Positions 17,083-24,459 of a stretch of DNA of 64,000 nucleotides are shown here, in pieces (positions within the stretch are counted from its first letter, which is position 1; each line of letters begins with the position of its first letter). Under the pieces are notes generated by a model. It did no database searches, was not told the origin of the DNA, and saw nothing but the letters and a program-made list of their open reading frames with translations. A program made the translations under genes and the position numbers. Source of the stretch: Virgibacillus salarius (GTDB lineage: Bacteria > Bacillota > Bacilli > Bacillales > Amphibacillaceae); assembly GCF_039521925.1 (NCBI RefSeq), contig NZ_BAAACY010000078.1:31955-95954 (forward strand), given 5' to 3'.

Positions 17083-17107
17083 ACTTGGTAAAGTAGCCAA
17101 GTTTTTT
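17083..17107 (+). terminator. terminator inside the yumB leader
   Basis: ACTTGG/CCAAGT (17083-17088 with 17097-17102) encloses an 8-base loop and continues TTTTTTC. It lies 67 bases before the yumB start and after a promoter-like sequence, so it ends either a short RNA of about 80 bases or a regulated leader. Confidence 0.6.
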
Positions 17108-17173
17108 CTAATGACTATTAAGTGAAATATGTCACAAACGTACAAAATAGTAAAAAAAATGGAAGTGATTAGA

Positions 17174-18391
17174 ATGAAAAAACCGAATATAGTAATTCTA
17201 GGTGCTGGCTACGGTGGCATGATGACTACAGTTAAATTACAAAAGACATTAGGAGTAAATGAGGCAAATATAACACTTGTGAATATAAATGATTATCATT
17301 ACCAAACCACTTGGCTTCATGAAAACGCAGCAGGAACCTTACATCATGATCGAACTCGTATACAGATTAAAGATGTAATAAATATGAGCAAGGTGAAATT
17401 TGTTAAAGATAAAGTTATTTCTATTAAGCCAGATGAAAAGAAAGTTAAACTGGAAAATGGCCAATTAGATTATGACGTATTGGTAATCGGGCTTGGATTT
17501 GAAGCAGCAACCTTTGGTATTCCTGGCTTAGAAGAACATGCGTTTACAATTGGAAACATTAATAGTGCTCGCCTTATTCGCGAACATATGGAATATAATT
17601 TTGCTTTGTATCACAACGAATCAGAAAAAAATCCCGCACGATTAAATATTGTTGTAGGCGGTGGTGGGTTTACTGGAGTTGAATTTCTAGGTGAGCTTGC
17701 AAATCGTATTCCTGAGCTTTGCGAAGAATATGATATTGATAAAAATTTAGTACGAATAATTAATATTGAAGGATCACCTACTATTTTGCCTGGGTTTGAT
17801 CCACAATTAGTAGAATATGCGATGAATTCATTAGAATCACGCGGAGTTGAATTTGTTACTGGAGCAATGCTTAAAGAATGCACAGCTACTAGTGTTGTTT
17901 ATGAAAAAAATGGTGAAATAACGGAAATTCCAACACTAACAACGGTATGGGCAGCTGGTGTAAAAGCAAACGCTCTTGTTGAGAAGTCCGGTTTTGAAAA
18001 TAATCGAGGCAAAGTGGCAGTAGAAAAGGATATGCGAGCGCCAGACTATGATAATGTATTTGTAATTGGCGATTGTGCACTTATTATGAATGAACAAACG
18101 GGGAGACCTTATCCACCAACAGCACAAATTGCTATTCAACAATCAGCCGTAGTTGCCCATAATGTAAAAGCGTATATTCAAGGCGGAGAAATGGAGCACT
18201 TTGAACCGGAAATACTTGGTACAGTAGCTTCTCTAGGCCATAATGATGCGATAGGGGTTATATTTAACGATCAAAAATTGTTTGGCTGGAAAGCAACTGT
18301 GATGAAAAAAATAATTGATAATCGGTACTTATTGAAATTAGGTGGACTAAGTTTATTAATGAAAAAAGGAAAGTTTAACATTTTTTATTAA
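17174..18391 (+). CDS. yumB: type II NADH dehydrogenase (YumB)
   Basis: Peripheral membrane FAD enzyme that passes electrons from NADH to menaquinone without pumping protons. 405 residues from ATG 17174 (GGAAGTG upstream); the ATG at 17129 lies before that RBS. FAD motif IVILGAGYGGMMT is at residues 5-17. The NADH motif is in NIVVGGGGFTGVEFLGELA at about residue 160. The third motif NVFVIGDCALI is near residue 295 and AQIAIQQ near 322. Its quinone partner is supplied by the menaquinone genes further along. Its leader holds a promoter and an internal terminator. Confidence 0.9.
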   Translation: MKKPNIVILGAGYGGMMTTVKLQKTLGVNEANITLVNINDYHYQTTWLHENAAGTLHHDRTRIQIKDVINMSKVKFVKDKVISIKPDEKKVKLENGQLDYDVLVIGLGFEAATFGIPGLEEHAFTIGNINSARLIREHMEYNFALYHNESEKNPARLNIVVGGGGFTGVEFLGELANRIPELCEEYDIDKNLVRIINIEGSPTILPGFDPQLVEYAMNSLESRGVEFVTGAMLKECTATSVVYEKNGEITEIPTLTTVWAAGVKANALVEKSGFENNRGKVAVEKDMRAPDYDNVFVIGDCALIMNEQTGRPYPPTAQIAIQQSAVVAHNVKAYIQGGEMEHFEPEILGTVASLGHNDAIGVIFNDQKLFGWKATVMKKIIDNRYLLKLGGLSLLMKKGKFNIFY

Positions 18392-18401
18392 GTGTGGATG
18401 T

Positions 18402-18435
18402 AGCAAGGACAGTGCCACTGTCTTTGCTTTTTTTC
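18402..18435 (+). terminator. terminator of yumB
   Basis: A thirteen-pair stem with one G-U (18402-18414 with 18416-18428) continues into TTTTTTT. Perfectly placed 10 bases after the stop codon. Confidence 0.85.
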
Positions 18436-18534
18436 TAAATTCATTTAAAATGGAAAAGGGAAAAGAAATTGTTTATACATAATAATGTCTAACTGCTTGT
18501 TAGGTGAGTAAAGTTGCGAAGGGAGCCACCTGTT

Positions 18535-18846
18535 TTGATTCAATTAGTAGTGTCGATTATATTATATTTTGTCATCTTTTTTGGTATTGCATTTATATTG
18601 AATATGTTATTACGAAGAACATGGTTGATGGCATTTTTATATCCATTTGTCGTATTAATTATTGTAGATAATATGTCTACAATGGAGTATTTAAAGGCAC
18701 CAGGATCTGCATTTTCAGAAGCTTTTTCCAGGCTAATGCAAATCACTCCAGTTGATATTGCCATATTAGTAGCAGGATTTGCAGGTACAATTGTGTCTGG
18801 AATCATTATTAAGTTATTAAGAAAAAGTGGATATCAAATGTTTTAA
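18535..18846 (+). CDS. yuiB: YuiB family small membrane protein
   Basis: A 103-residue protein with three predicted spans: VVSIILYFVIFFGIAFILNML (residues about 5-25), WLMAFLYPFVVLIIVD and PVDIAILVAGFAGTIVSGIIIKLL. The start is TTG 18535, 10 bases after GGGAG; the TTG at 18514 precedes the RBS. Similar to B. subtilis YuiB, and in the same place after yumB. No function is known for the family. Confidence 0.8.
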   Translation: MIQLVVSIILYFVIFFGIAFILNMLLRRTWLMAFLYPFVVLIIVDNMSTMEYLKAPGSAFSEAFSRLMQITPVDIAILVAGFAGTIVSGIIIKLLRKSGYQMF

Positions 18847-18895
18847 AAGCTTTGTTTATAACAAAGAAAAAGAGATAAGTGGATTTATGATCAGT

Positions 18896-18954
18896 AAATC
18901 CGGACTATAATCCGAGTATATTTATTTTCGGAAAGTAGTTCGGATTGTTTTTTT
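18896..18954 (+). terminator. terminator of yuiB
   Basis: Two 20-base arms (18897-18916 with 18928-18947, a two-base internal loop and G-U pairs), followed by a run of seven T. It contains the AATCCG/CGGATT motif also found in the hairpin at 25056-25099. Confidence 0.8.
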
Positions 18955-19116
18955 GAAAGGAATAATTCTCTAGTTACTATACATGCATAACTGGTATTAA
19001 GATTTTAGTTCGTTTATAAATAAACAAACATTACGATTATAAATTTAAAGTTTTCATATTTATCTAAAAAATTTTATGTGGTTTTGTATATTTTTTGATT
19101 AATTGGAAATGCTGAA

Positions 19117-19235
19117 CTGGTAGGAAAAAGGAAACCTTTGTTGGGAGTTTTGTCCATATCAACTATCTGTCCTGAGTCAGGGAAGAGCTTGATTTACTGG
19201 AACTTTCTATAGACTGTACAAAGGTTCACTACCAG
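19117..19235 (+). promoter_or_regulatory. structured 5' leader of yuiC (unidentified)
   Basis: Two nested helices enclose most of the leader. CTGGTAG (19117-19123) pairs with CTACCAG (19229-19235), and AACCTTTGT (19133-19141) pairs with ACAAAGGTT (19218-19226). The left internal loop is GAAAAAGGA; the right is CA. Inside the 76-base apex a CCTGAGTCAGG palindrome is present. The outer helix ends immediately before the yuiC RBS (GAGAGGTG). I do not recognise a riboswitch class. The remaining part of the 18955-19116 stretch shows nothing definite. Confidence 0.5.
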
Positions 19236-19248
19236 AGAGGTGTTATTT

Positions 19249-19947
19249 ATGAATGTCAAAAGTTTTATTCGTAGAACAAGTTTAGTAATCTTAGCAATCG
19301 TAGCGTTTCTTACTACTATTTCGTCCATAACCAATGTATCTTTTGCAGAAGTAGAGGTGTGGTCCAAGCTGAAATCACCTGCTGTTCATATGATTAAGGA
19401 AGCAAAGGCGTCTGATTCTTCCCTTAGGCATACGGTATTACAAGGGAAATCATTGAATCATCTAAAGGAGAAGAAGCGCTATATTTCTAGTGAGGAAATT
19501 GAAGGTGCAGAGACATTAGCTGATGTAATTAATTTTGAACAGTATCCAAGCGCAAATGTTGTTGCAACAGGATATACTGCTGGAATTGAGTCAACAGGAA
19601 AGACACCAGATCATCCGGAATATGGGATTACTTATTCTGGGGTCAAGGTAAAAAGAGATTTGTACTCTACGATAGCAGCAGATCTTAATGTATATCCTAT
19701 CGGCACTATCTTATTTATTCCTGATTATGGATTTGGAGTTGTTGCTGATAAGGGCAGTGCTATTAATGGGAATAAAATTGACCTTTATTATAATACGGTC
19801 GAGGACGTATACAGTCAGTGGGGGAAAAAGAAACTTGATGTATACGTGATTGAAAAAGGTAATGGTAAGCTTTCGGAAAAGAAATTGGATGAATTAAATG
19901 AGAATCAAGCTTTACAAGTATTTAGGCAGGAAATAACGGATAGTTAA
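19249..19947 (+). CDS. yuiC: YuiC, secreted 3D-domain protein
   Basis: Exported protein with a C-terminal 3D (three-aspartate) domain, a fold found in lytic transglycosylases (MltA) and in spore/cell-wall proteins such as YocH and YabE. 232 residues from ATG 19249. Signal peptide: residues 1-35, ending FLTTISSITNVSFA. The 3D domain spans about residues 105-205: VVATGYTAG, YGITYSGVKV, then GFGVVADKGSAINGNKIDLYY, which holds the catalytic-type Asp residues. It probably acts on peptidoglycan; B. subtilis YuiC is a stationary-phase-survival type enzyme. The long structured leader is the odd feature. Confidence 0.83.
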   Translation: MNVKSFIRRTSLVILAIVAFLTTISSITNVSFAEVEVWSKLKSPAVHMIKEAKASDSSLRHTVLQGKSLNHLKEKKRYISSEEIEGAETLADVINFEQYPSANVVATGYTAGIESTGKTPDHPEYGITYSGVKVKRDLYSTIAADLNVYPIGTILFIPDYGFGVVADKGSAINGNKIDLYYNTVEDVYSQWGKKKLDVYVIEKGNGKLSEKKLDELNENQALQVFRQEITDS

Positions 19948-20035
19948 AAAAGTATAATTAGTTAAAATAGGTCAACAGAAGTTTATGTGTTTTTTATCAG
20001 CTAAATAGTGCTTTTCCAATAAATAGTTTAAAAGC

Positions 20036-20148
20036 AAAAAAGCCGAACAGATTCGAAGAGTTCTGATGGTACCGCTCCCTGAAGTTAGAGGAATCTAATT
20101 TCAAGAGATCAGTACCAAATATTTCGAATGATAGTTCGGCTTTTGCTT
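20036..20148 (+). terminator. large nested bidirectional terminator, family D copy 1
   Basis: The outer helix AAAAGCCGAAC/GTTCGGCTTTT (left arm near 20038-20048, right arm 20134-20144) encloses ATTCGAA/TTCGAAT, CTGAT/ATCAG and an inner TGAAGTTAGA/TCTAATTTCA stem. It separates convergent yuiC and yuiD. The element at 62023-62115 has the same outer and inner helices. Confidence 0.75.
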
Positions 20149-20177
20149 AAACTAAAATACTATTGCTCCAGCATGAA

Positions 20178-20654
20178 TTAATTTAGCAATGCATTTAAAA
20201 TGAATGCAATCGCTACACCTGTTAATCCGCCAAAAAATACTTCGATCGGCTGATGACCTAATAATTCCTTTAGTTCTTGGCGTTTTTCAAATTGCTTTTT
20301 ATTTGTCCAATCTTTTGCTCCATCAATAAATAGCTGGAAATCTTTAATTAATTGATTTAACACGATGGCTTGCTCCCCGGCCTGTCTTCTAACACCAGTA
20401 GCATCAAACATGATGATCACACTAAATACACATGAGATAGCAAACATGGTAGAGGAAACTCCTTCTACAATACCTACACCTGTTGTTAATGCAGCTACAG
20501 CAGCTGAATGACTGCTTGGCATTCCTCCAGTACTAAAAGCTAAATCCGGTTTAAATTCTCTTGTAACGATAAGCGAAATGGGAATTTTAACAACTTGAGC
20601 AAAAATTATTGCAGTTAGAGCAGCAAACAATGGGTAATTATGAAATAATTCCAT
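20178..20654 (-). CDS. yuiD: YuiD, divergent PAP2-family (DUF212) membrane protein
   Basis: A 158-residue membrane protein with the divergent PAP2 signature GGMPSSHSAAVAAL (about residues 42-55), the phosphatase SGH-type motif region, and a RRQAGEQA stretch around residue 90. Three or four spans. It presumably removes phosphate from a lipid-type or small substrate, but activity in this family is untested to my knowledge. It matches B. subtilis YuiD in sequence and position. The RBS is weakly spaced (AAAGGA about 15 bases from the ATG). Confidence 0.83.
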   Translation of the reverse strand: MELFHNYPLFAALTAIIFAQVVKIPISLIVTREFKPDLAFSTGGMPSSHSAAVAALTTGVGIVEGVSSTMFAISCVFSVIIMFDATGVRRQAGEQAIVLNQLIKDFQLFIDGAKDWTNKKQFEKRQELKELLGHQPIEVFFGGLTGVAIAFILNALLN

Positions 20655-20788
20655 GGTCGTCTAAACATCCTTTCTAAAGGAAAGTTTATCCCTTGTTAGA
20701 TGACAATATGCATGGTATCTAATGCTATATTATCACATGAATGGCTAGTAATCAGGCGCACCAAAGAATTATTTTATAAATTTAGTAT

Positions 20789-21382
20789 TTATCCAATTTT
20801 GGCTTGGCGAACTGCTGGAATACGTGTTGCAATTCTGACCATAAATAAAGCAGTTAAACCAGCAAAGGCGATATCCTTAATCAAGAATGGAATCATCGAA
20901 GCCCAAGCTAATGGATAAGTTATAGGAGCCGCTAACCACGTATTTAAGGCGACATACATATATGATACACCTATACCGTAATTAATGATGGTTCCAACGA
21001 GTGCAGCAAGTAAGTAATAAAAAAGAGAGCTTTCTTTCCGTTTATCGACCATCCATCCAGTAAAATAGGCTACAAAAATAAAAGATATGATAAATCCACC
21101 AGTTGGAGTTAATAATGCTGTAGGTCCCGCTGACAATCCAGCAAATACGGGAACACCAGCAAATCCGACAAGTATATACACTAGAACAGAAAGAGTTCCT
21201 AGCTTTCTACCTAACATTAATCCGGCTAATATGGCGAAGAATGTCTGTAAGGATAAAGGCACGCTTGTCCCGCCGATTGGAACTGCCAGCATAGGAAACC
21301 AAACCGTAATATTTGCACCTATAGCCATTAAAACAACAAATACGGCTCCATATGTAAGATCAATTGTTCGTAATCCTTTCAT
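20789..21382 (-). CDS. bioY: BioY, biotin ECF transporter S component
   Basis: Substrate-capturing membrane protein for biotin, 197 residues, with six spans. Recognisable parts are TVWFPMLAVPIGGTSVPLSLQTFF (residues about 25-48), MLGRKLGTLSVLVYILVG and the FAGLSAGPTALLTPTGGF segment (about residues 78-96), which binds biotin. The start is ATG 21382 (AGAGAGGATGAGATT); the ORF extends to 21439 without an RBS. The BirA operator 45-74 bases upstream shows biotin control. It probably shares the general ECF module (EcfAAT) encoded elsewhere. Equivalent to B. subtilis YuiG. Confidence 0.92.
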   Translation of the reverse strand: MKGLRTIDLTYGAVFVVLMAIGANITVWFPMLAVPIGGTSVPLSLQTFFAILAGLMLGRKLGTLSVLVYILVGFAGVPVFAGLSAGPTALLTPTGGFIISFIFVAYFTGWMVDKRKESSLFYYLLAALVGTIINYGIGVSYMYVALNTWLAAPITYPLAWASMIPFLIKDIAFAGLTALFMVRIATRIPAVRQAKIG

Positions 21383-21426
21383 AATCTCATCCTCTCTGTA
21401 TATGATAGTAATTGGAGAATGGATTT

Positions 21427-21456
21427 TTGTCAACCTCATTTTTTTTGGGTTAACAA
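21427..21456 (-). promoter_or_regulatory. BirA operator before bioY
   Basis: Inverted repeat TTGTCAACC (21427-21435) and GGTTAACAA (21448-21456), separated by 12 bases. Known Gram-positive BirA sites have TTGTTAACC and GGTTAACAA with about 13-15 bases between. It lies 45-74 bases upstream of the bioY start codon. One base of the left half is changed and the spacer is one shorter than I recall; biotin-BirA repression of bioY is still the best reading. Confidence 0.75.
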
Positions 21457-21540
21457 AAATTGTGGCTGTTAAATGCTAGATAAACTATTTCTATGTTAGA
21501 TAATTTCTTTAAGGAAGAAAAGTAGAGAGGGGAATAAAAG

Positions 21541-21562
21541 AGGTGGGTGTAGGCTCCCACCT
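21541..21562 (-). terminator. terminator of deoD
   Basis: AGGTGGG/CCCACCT (21541-21547 with 21556-21562). On the minus strand it is followed by CTCTTTTATT, 12 bases after the deoD stop. Confidence 0.65.
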
Positions 21563-21573
21563 TCTATGTTATG

Positions 21574-22281
21574 CTATTTAATCGCTGTCTCTAATGCAAT
21601 TTCCATCATGTCATTGAAGGTTGTTTGTCTTTCTTCGGAGGTCGTCTCTTCACCAGTTAATATATGATCAGAAACTGTAAGAACGGAAAGAGCTTGGCGA
21701 TCATACTTTGCTGCTAAGGTATATAATGCAGTTGTTTCCATCTCAATTGCAAGCACTTTATAAGCAGCAAGCTTTTCATTGATTTCTTTTGCGTTATCAC
21801 GGTAGAACGTGTCACTTGTAAAGACATTACCTACTCGCAAGTTTAATCCTTTTTCTATTCCAGCATCATATGCATTTTTTAATAAATGGAAGTCAGCAAG
21901 TGGAGCGTAGTCTATACCACCGAAGGTCATGCGATTCATTTGTGAATCAGTGGTAGATCCTTGAGCAAGAATAACATCTCTAACCTTGACATCTTTTTGT
22001 ATTGCTCCACAAGTACCTACGCGGATTAGTTTGTTTACATCATAGCTCTGGATTAATTCATTCACATATATAGAGATGGAAGGAACTCCCATTCCGGTTC
22101 CTTGAACCGATACCCTTTCTCCTTTATATGTTCCTGTAAATCCATACATACCGCGAACGCTATTATATTGTGTTGGATGTTCTAAAAAAGTTTCTGCGAT
22201 ATATTTGGCACGAAGGGGATCACCTGGTAATAATATTTTGTCAGCAATTTCTCCTTGCTTTGCACCTATATGTACACTCAT
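21574..22281 (-). CDS. deoD: purine-nucleoside phosphorylase DeoD
   Basis: Phosphorolysis of purine (deoxy)nucleosides to base plus (deoxy)ribose-1-phosphate. 235 residues, the normal length of hexameric DeoD. It starts MSVHIGAKQGEIADKILLPGDPLRAKYIAE with the phosphate-binding GDPLRA (residues 20-25). GTCGAI at residues about 88-93, AIEMET near 180 and SDHILTG near 203 hold phosphate, ribose and base contacts. RBS AGGAGG, monocistronic with the terminator at 21541-21562. Confidence 0.95.
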   Translation of the reverse strand: MSVHIGAKQGEIADKILLPGDPLRAKYIAETFLEHPTQYNSVRGMYGFTGTYKGERVSVQGTGMGVPSISIYVNELIQSYDVNKLIRVGTCGAIQKDVKVRDVILAQGSTTDSQMNRMTFGGIDYAPLADFHLLKNAYDAGIEKGLNLRVGNVFTSDTFYRDNAKEINEKLAAYKVLAIEMETTALYTLAAKYDRQALSVLTVSDHILTGEETTSEERQTTFNDMMEIALETAIK

Positions 22282-22589
22282 GTTAATTCCTCCTAGTATA
22301 AATGGAATACTTTCAAAATAACGTTATCATAAGCTATTAGGAAAGACAAATAGTTCTATAATTCATCCTTTCTGACAAATAATAGGTATAAACTATCGTA
22401 TCATGATTGAAAATAGAAGCAGAAGTTGTTAAATCTTTGTCGATACATAAAAAACTGTAGCTTATCTGTTTCAAAAATGCTTATTATTGTATATAATATT
22501 ATTAGTTCAGTTTTTCACTTAATAACATATGAAAAACCAATGTACTGTATGTACATAAAAAGATAATATCTTTGGAAGGATGAATGAGG

Positions 22590-22853
22590 ATGAAAGAACA
22601 AAATTTTACAATTACAGCGGATACAGGAGTTCACGCACGTCCAGCTACACTTCTGGTAAATAAAGCAGGTCAGTTCGAGTCAGAAGTAGAAATCTCATAC
22701 AATGAGAAGACAGTAAATCTAAAATCAATAATGGGTGTTATGTCCTTAGGAATTCCTAAAGGTGCAGAGATTAAAATTACCACTACAGGAACTGATGAGG
22801 AAGAAGCGCTTAAGGGTGTAGAGGAAGTAATTAAAGAGCATTTAGGTGAATAA
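22590..22853 (+). CDS. ptsH: HPr phosphocarrier protein
   Basis: Phosphocarrier of the PEP:sugar phosphotransferase system. ATG 22590 is 9 bases after GGAAGGA and puts the phospho-histidine exactly at residue 15 (GVHARPAT). It puts the HPr-kinase serine at residue 46 (NLKSIMGVMS). The ATG at 22584 would be only 3 bases from the RBS. 87 residues. His15 excludes Crh, which has Gln there. No ptsI follows, which is unusual since ptsH and ptsI normally form an operon. A TATAAT at 22492-22497 is a possible -10; its -35 (TTTCAA) is poor. The 22282-22589 gap otherwise shows nothing. Confidence 0.92.
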   Translation: MKEQNFTITADTGVHARPATLLVNKAGQFESEVEISYNEKTVNLKSIMGVMSLGIPKGAEIKITTTGTDEEEALKGVEEVIKEHLGE

Positions 22854-22888
22854 TAATTTAAAGTTATTTGTTAAATGTCCTTTATCAT

Positions 22889-23180
22889 AAGGCTGAGACA
22901 AAAGAATGAAGAAACAATAAAAAACGAACGATAATTAATTTCAATTAATTATCGTTCGTTTTTTGATAAGAATCATTCATTTAGCACCTAAAATAAGCGA
23001 GACTCCGGTGGGAACAGCACGAGTCCGAAAATCCACTTGGTAACGTGTTTTTCTTTACCAAGTTAGCTGAGGCCGTGCCCGCGAAAAGCGCGTATATTTT
23101 CACGGTGTGGCGATGATGCTCTTATTGATAATATGATTATTCGTATTTTGGGTAAAGAAGTTGTGTTTTGTCCCAGCCTT
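22889..23180 (+). repeat. element with inverted GGCTGRGACAAAA ends (family C copy 1)
   Basis: AAGGCTGAGACAAAA (22889-22903) is matched in inverted orientation by TTTTGTCCCAGCCTT (23166-23180), one mismatch. Inside are a perfect 20-pair hairpin (22921-22940 with 22943-22962) running into a T tract, which can terminate ptsH, and a GC-richer GCGAGACTCCGGTGGGAACAG segment of a kind common between Bacillaceae genes. No ORF of substance. It fills most of the 440-base gap between ptsH and kapB. Confidence 0.75.
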
Positions 23181-23296
23181 TTTTACATATAGTGAAAAGG
23201 TGCTACCTTCATCTAGCACTGCTGATAGTAATGAATTAGCTAATCAGGCTTGGGTGTAGTAAATCTTTATAGCGTGAAAGTGGGCTTGGACCTCTT

Positions 23297-23683
23297 CTAT
23301 ATTTTGTCATAATACTGTTCTTCTAACCTATTTAAACACTCCAGTGCTGCTCTGTGATATGCAGTATCGTCTTTAAGCAGCTTTGCTCGATACGTTTCTA
23401 CAGCTTCTTTTAATGATACTATGTAGTTAGGTATAGGATCTGGATATGAATGTACAGCTGGTTTTTTTACATTCATTTTTTCATGATGTGCAAGGGCTTT
23501 TCTTTCATGGAAGAAAACCCCTTCGGTTTGATTCGGATTGTGCAAATCTCCTTGCATTGGATGCTTCTTAACAGCAAGGACCTCTACAACATAGCGATCT
23601 CCTTTATCGTCCATTACTTTACCGATATATGTTCCTGAGCGATAATGGGCTTTAACTGTTTCCCCTAGTTGAACTTCTGGCAT
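23297..23683 (-). CDS. kapB: KapB, kinase-associated protein
   Basis: In B. subtilis KapB is needed for the KinB phosphorelay pathway to sporulation. 128 residues from ATG 23683 (AAGGAGGACGATAA upstream), equal to the B. subtilis protein. The N-terminal beta-barrel part reads QLGETVKAHYRSGTYIGKV and GDRYVVEVLAVKKHPMQGDLH; the C-terminus is a helical segment (YIVSLKEAVETYRAKLL). Although once called a lipoprotein, no signal peptide or lipobox is seen from this start. KinB and KapD, its usual operon partners, are not next to it. Confidence 0.88.
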   Translation of the reverse strand: MPEVQLGETVKAHYRSGTYIGKVMDDKGDRYVVEVLAVKKHPMQGDLHNPNQTEGVFFHERKALAHHEKMNVKKPAVHSYPDPIPNYIVSLKEAVETYRAKLLKDDTAYHRAALECLNRLEEQYYDKI

Positions 23684-23797
23684 ATTTATCGTCCTCCTTA
23701 CTATTATTGTGCCAAAAATGTATCCGTTTAGCGAACAAAATAGATCACTCATTTAGTTATATAGTGGAATTTGCTATAATAGCAAAGAAGGAAGTGA

Positions 23798-23986
23798 ATG
23801 AAAATGATGCCATTTCTCTATTTCCCAGAGGATAAATCAGAATATATCCCAGCTGTAATCACTTTAGTCATCTTTTTAATTGCTGCTAGTATTGTAATGT
23901 ATTTGTTCTATAAAAAATCTAAAAATGATGAGAAAAAATTTAATGAGCAATATAATGAGCAATTAAACGATAAAAATAATGAATAA
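23798..23986 (+). CDS. small single-span membrane protein, unknown
   Basis: 62 residues from ATG 23798 after GAAGGAAG. Residues about 16-37 form one strong membrane span (YIPAVITLVIFLIAASIVMYLF), followed by a charged Lys/Glu/Asn-rich tail with the imperfect repeat FNEQYNEQLN. The orientation is probably tail-in by the positive-inside rule (YKKSKNDEKK after the span). No family recognised. It is divergent from kapB and followed by repeat copies. Confidence 0.65.
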   Translation: MKMMPFLYFPEDKSEYIPAVITLVIFLIAASIVMYLFYKKSKNDEKKFNEQYNEQLNDKNNE

Positions 23987-24009
23987 TGTGTACTAAATCT
24001 TCTTTTTTC

Positions 24010-24205
24010 ATAGTCTACGAAATTATAAAATTTGAGCCTGTGGATATATATGGGCCTGTTGAGCCGCGTCCAGAGCCTTCAGGAACTAGGCGAGTTCACG
24101 AATAGCCCTACGGATAAATCATCATCGGTTCGCAAGCTCCGTGATTCCTTTATCTTCGTTGTCGTTCCAGTCGCTACATTTCTAATCGGGCACTTGCGAT
24201 TTTGT
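24010..24205 (+). repeat. terminator-linked repeat family A, copy 2
   Basis: Begins TAGTCTACGAAATTATAAAA after CTTCTTTTTTCA, then GTTGAGCCGCGTCCAG, GGCGAGTTCACGAAT, TTCGCAAGCTCCGTGATTCC and CCAGTCGCTACATTTCTAAT. Long form, nearly full-length. An ORF of 63 codons that crosses it is a by-product of the repeat. Family B copy 1 follows immediately. Confidence 0.8.
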
Positions 24206-24208
24206 CTT

Positions 24209-24390
24209 CCCGCATATAACTAGCAGTAAGAATCCCACTAAGCAATAAAGAGAAACCAATATGGATAAGAAGGGGACGAATGGCAGTAAATGTCCGATTG
24301 ATTCAAAGACCTTTAGGTCCTAGCCTTGTGATACTAACAATCAGTGGAGGATAAATCAAACTTCCACTGATTGAAGTATCACTTTATCCC
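24209..24390 (-). repeat. repeat family B, copy 1
   Basis: About 182 bases matching 31116-31300 along their whole length. Shared blocks include CATATAACT-GCAGTAAG, GCAGTAAATGTCCGATTG-like, CCTTTAGGTC and TTGAAG-TTCACTTTAT. Orientation is set by the copy-2 reading AGTGAAACTTCAATC on the minus strand. It joins the end of family A copy 2. Confidence 0.8.
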
Positions 24391-24459
24391 TACACAACGA
24401 TTAGATTTTCTAAAATAGGTAAAGAATAAAGGGCAAATCAGTTAAAAGGAGACAATCGT

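Noticed and set aside
22590..22853. Crh
   Set aside because: Residue 15 is His, not Gln.
24032..24223. 63-codon frame in the sodC upstream region
   Set aside because: It lies wholly in repeat family A copy 2 and is not kept open in the other copies.
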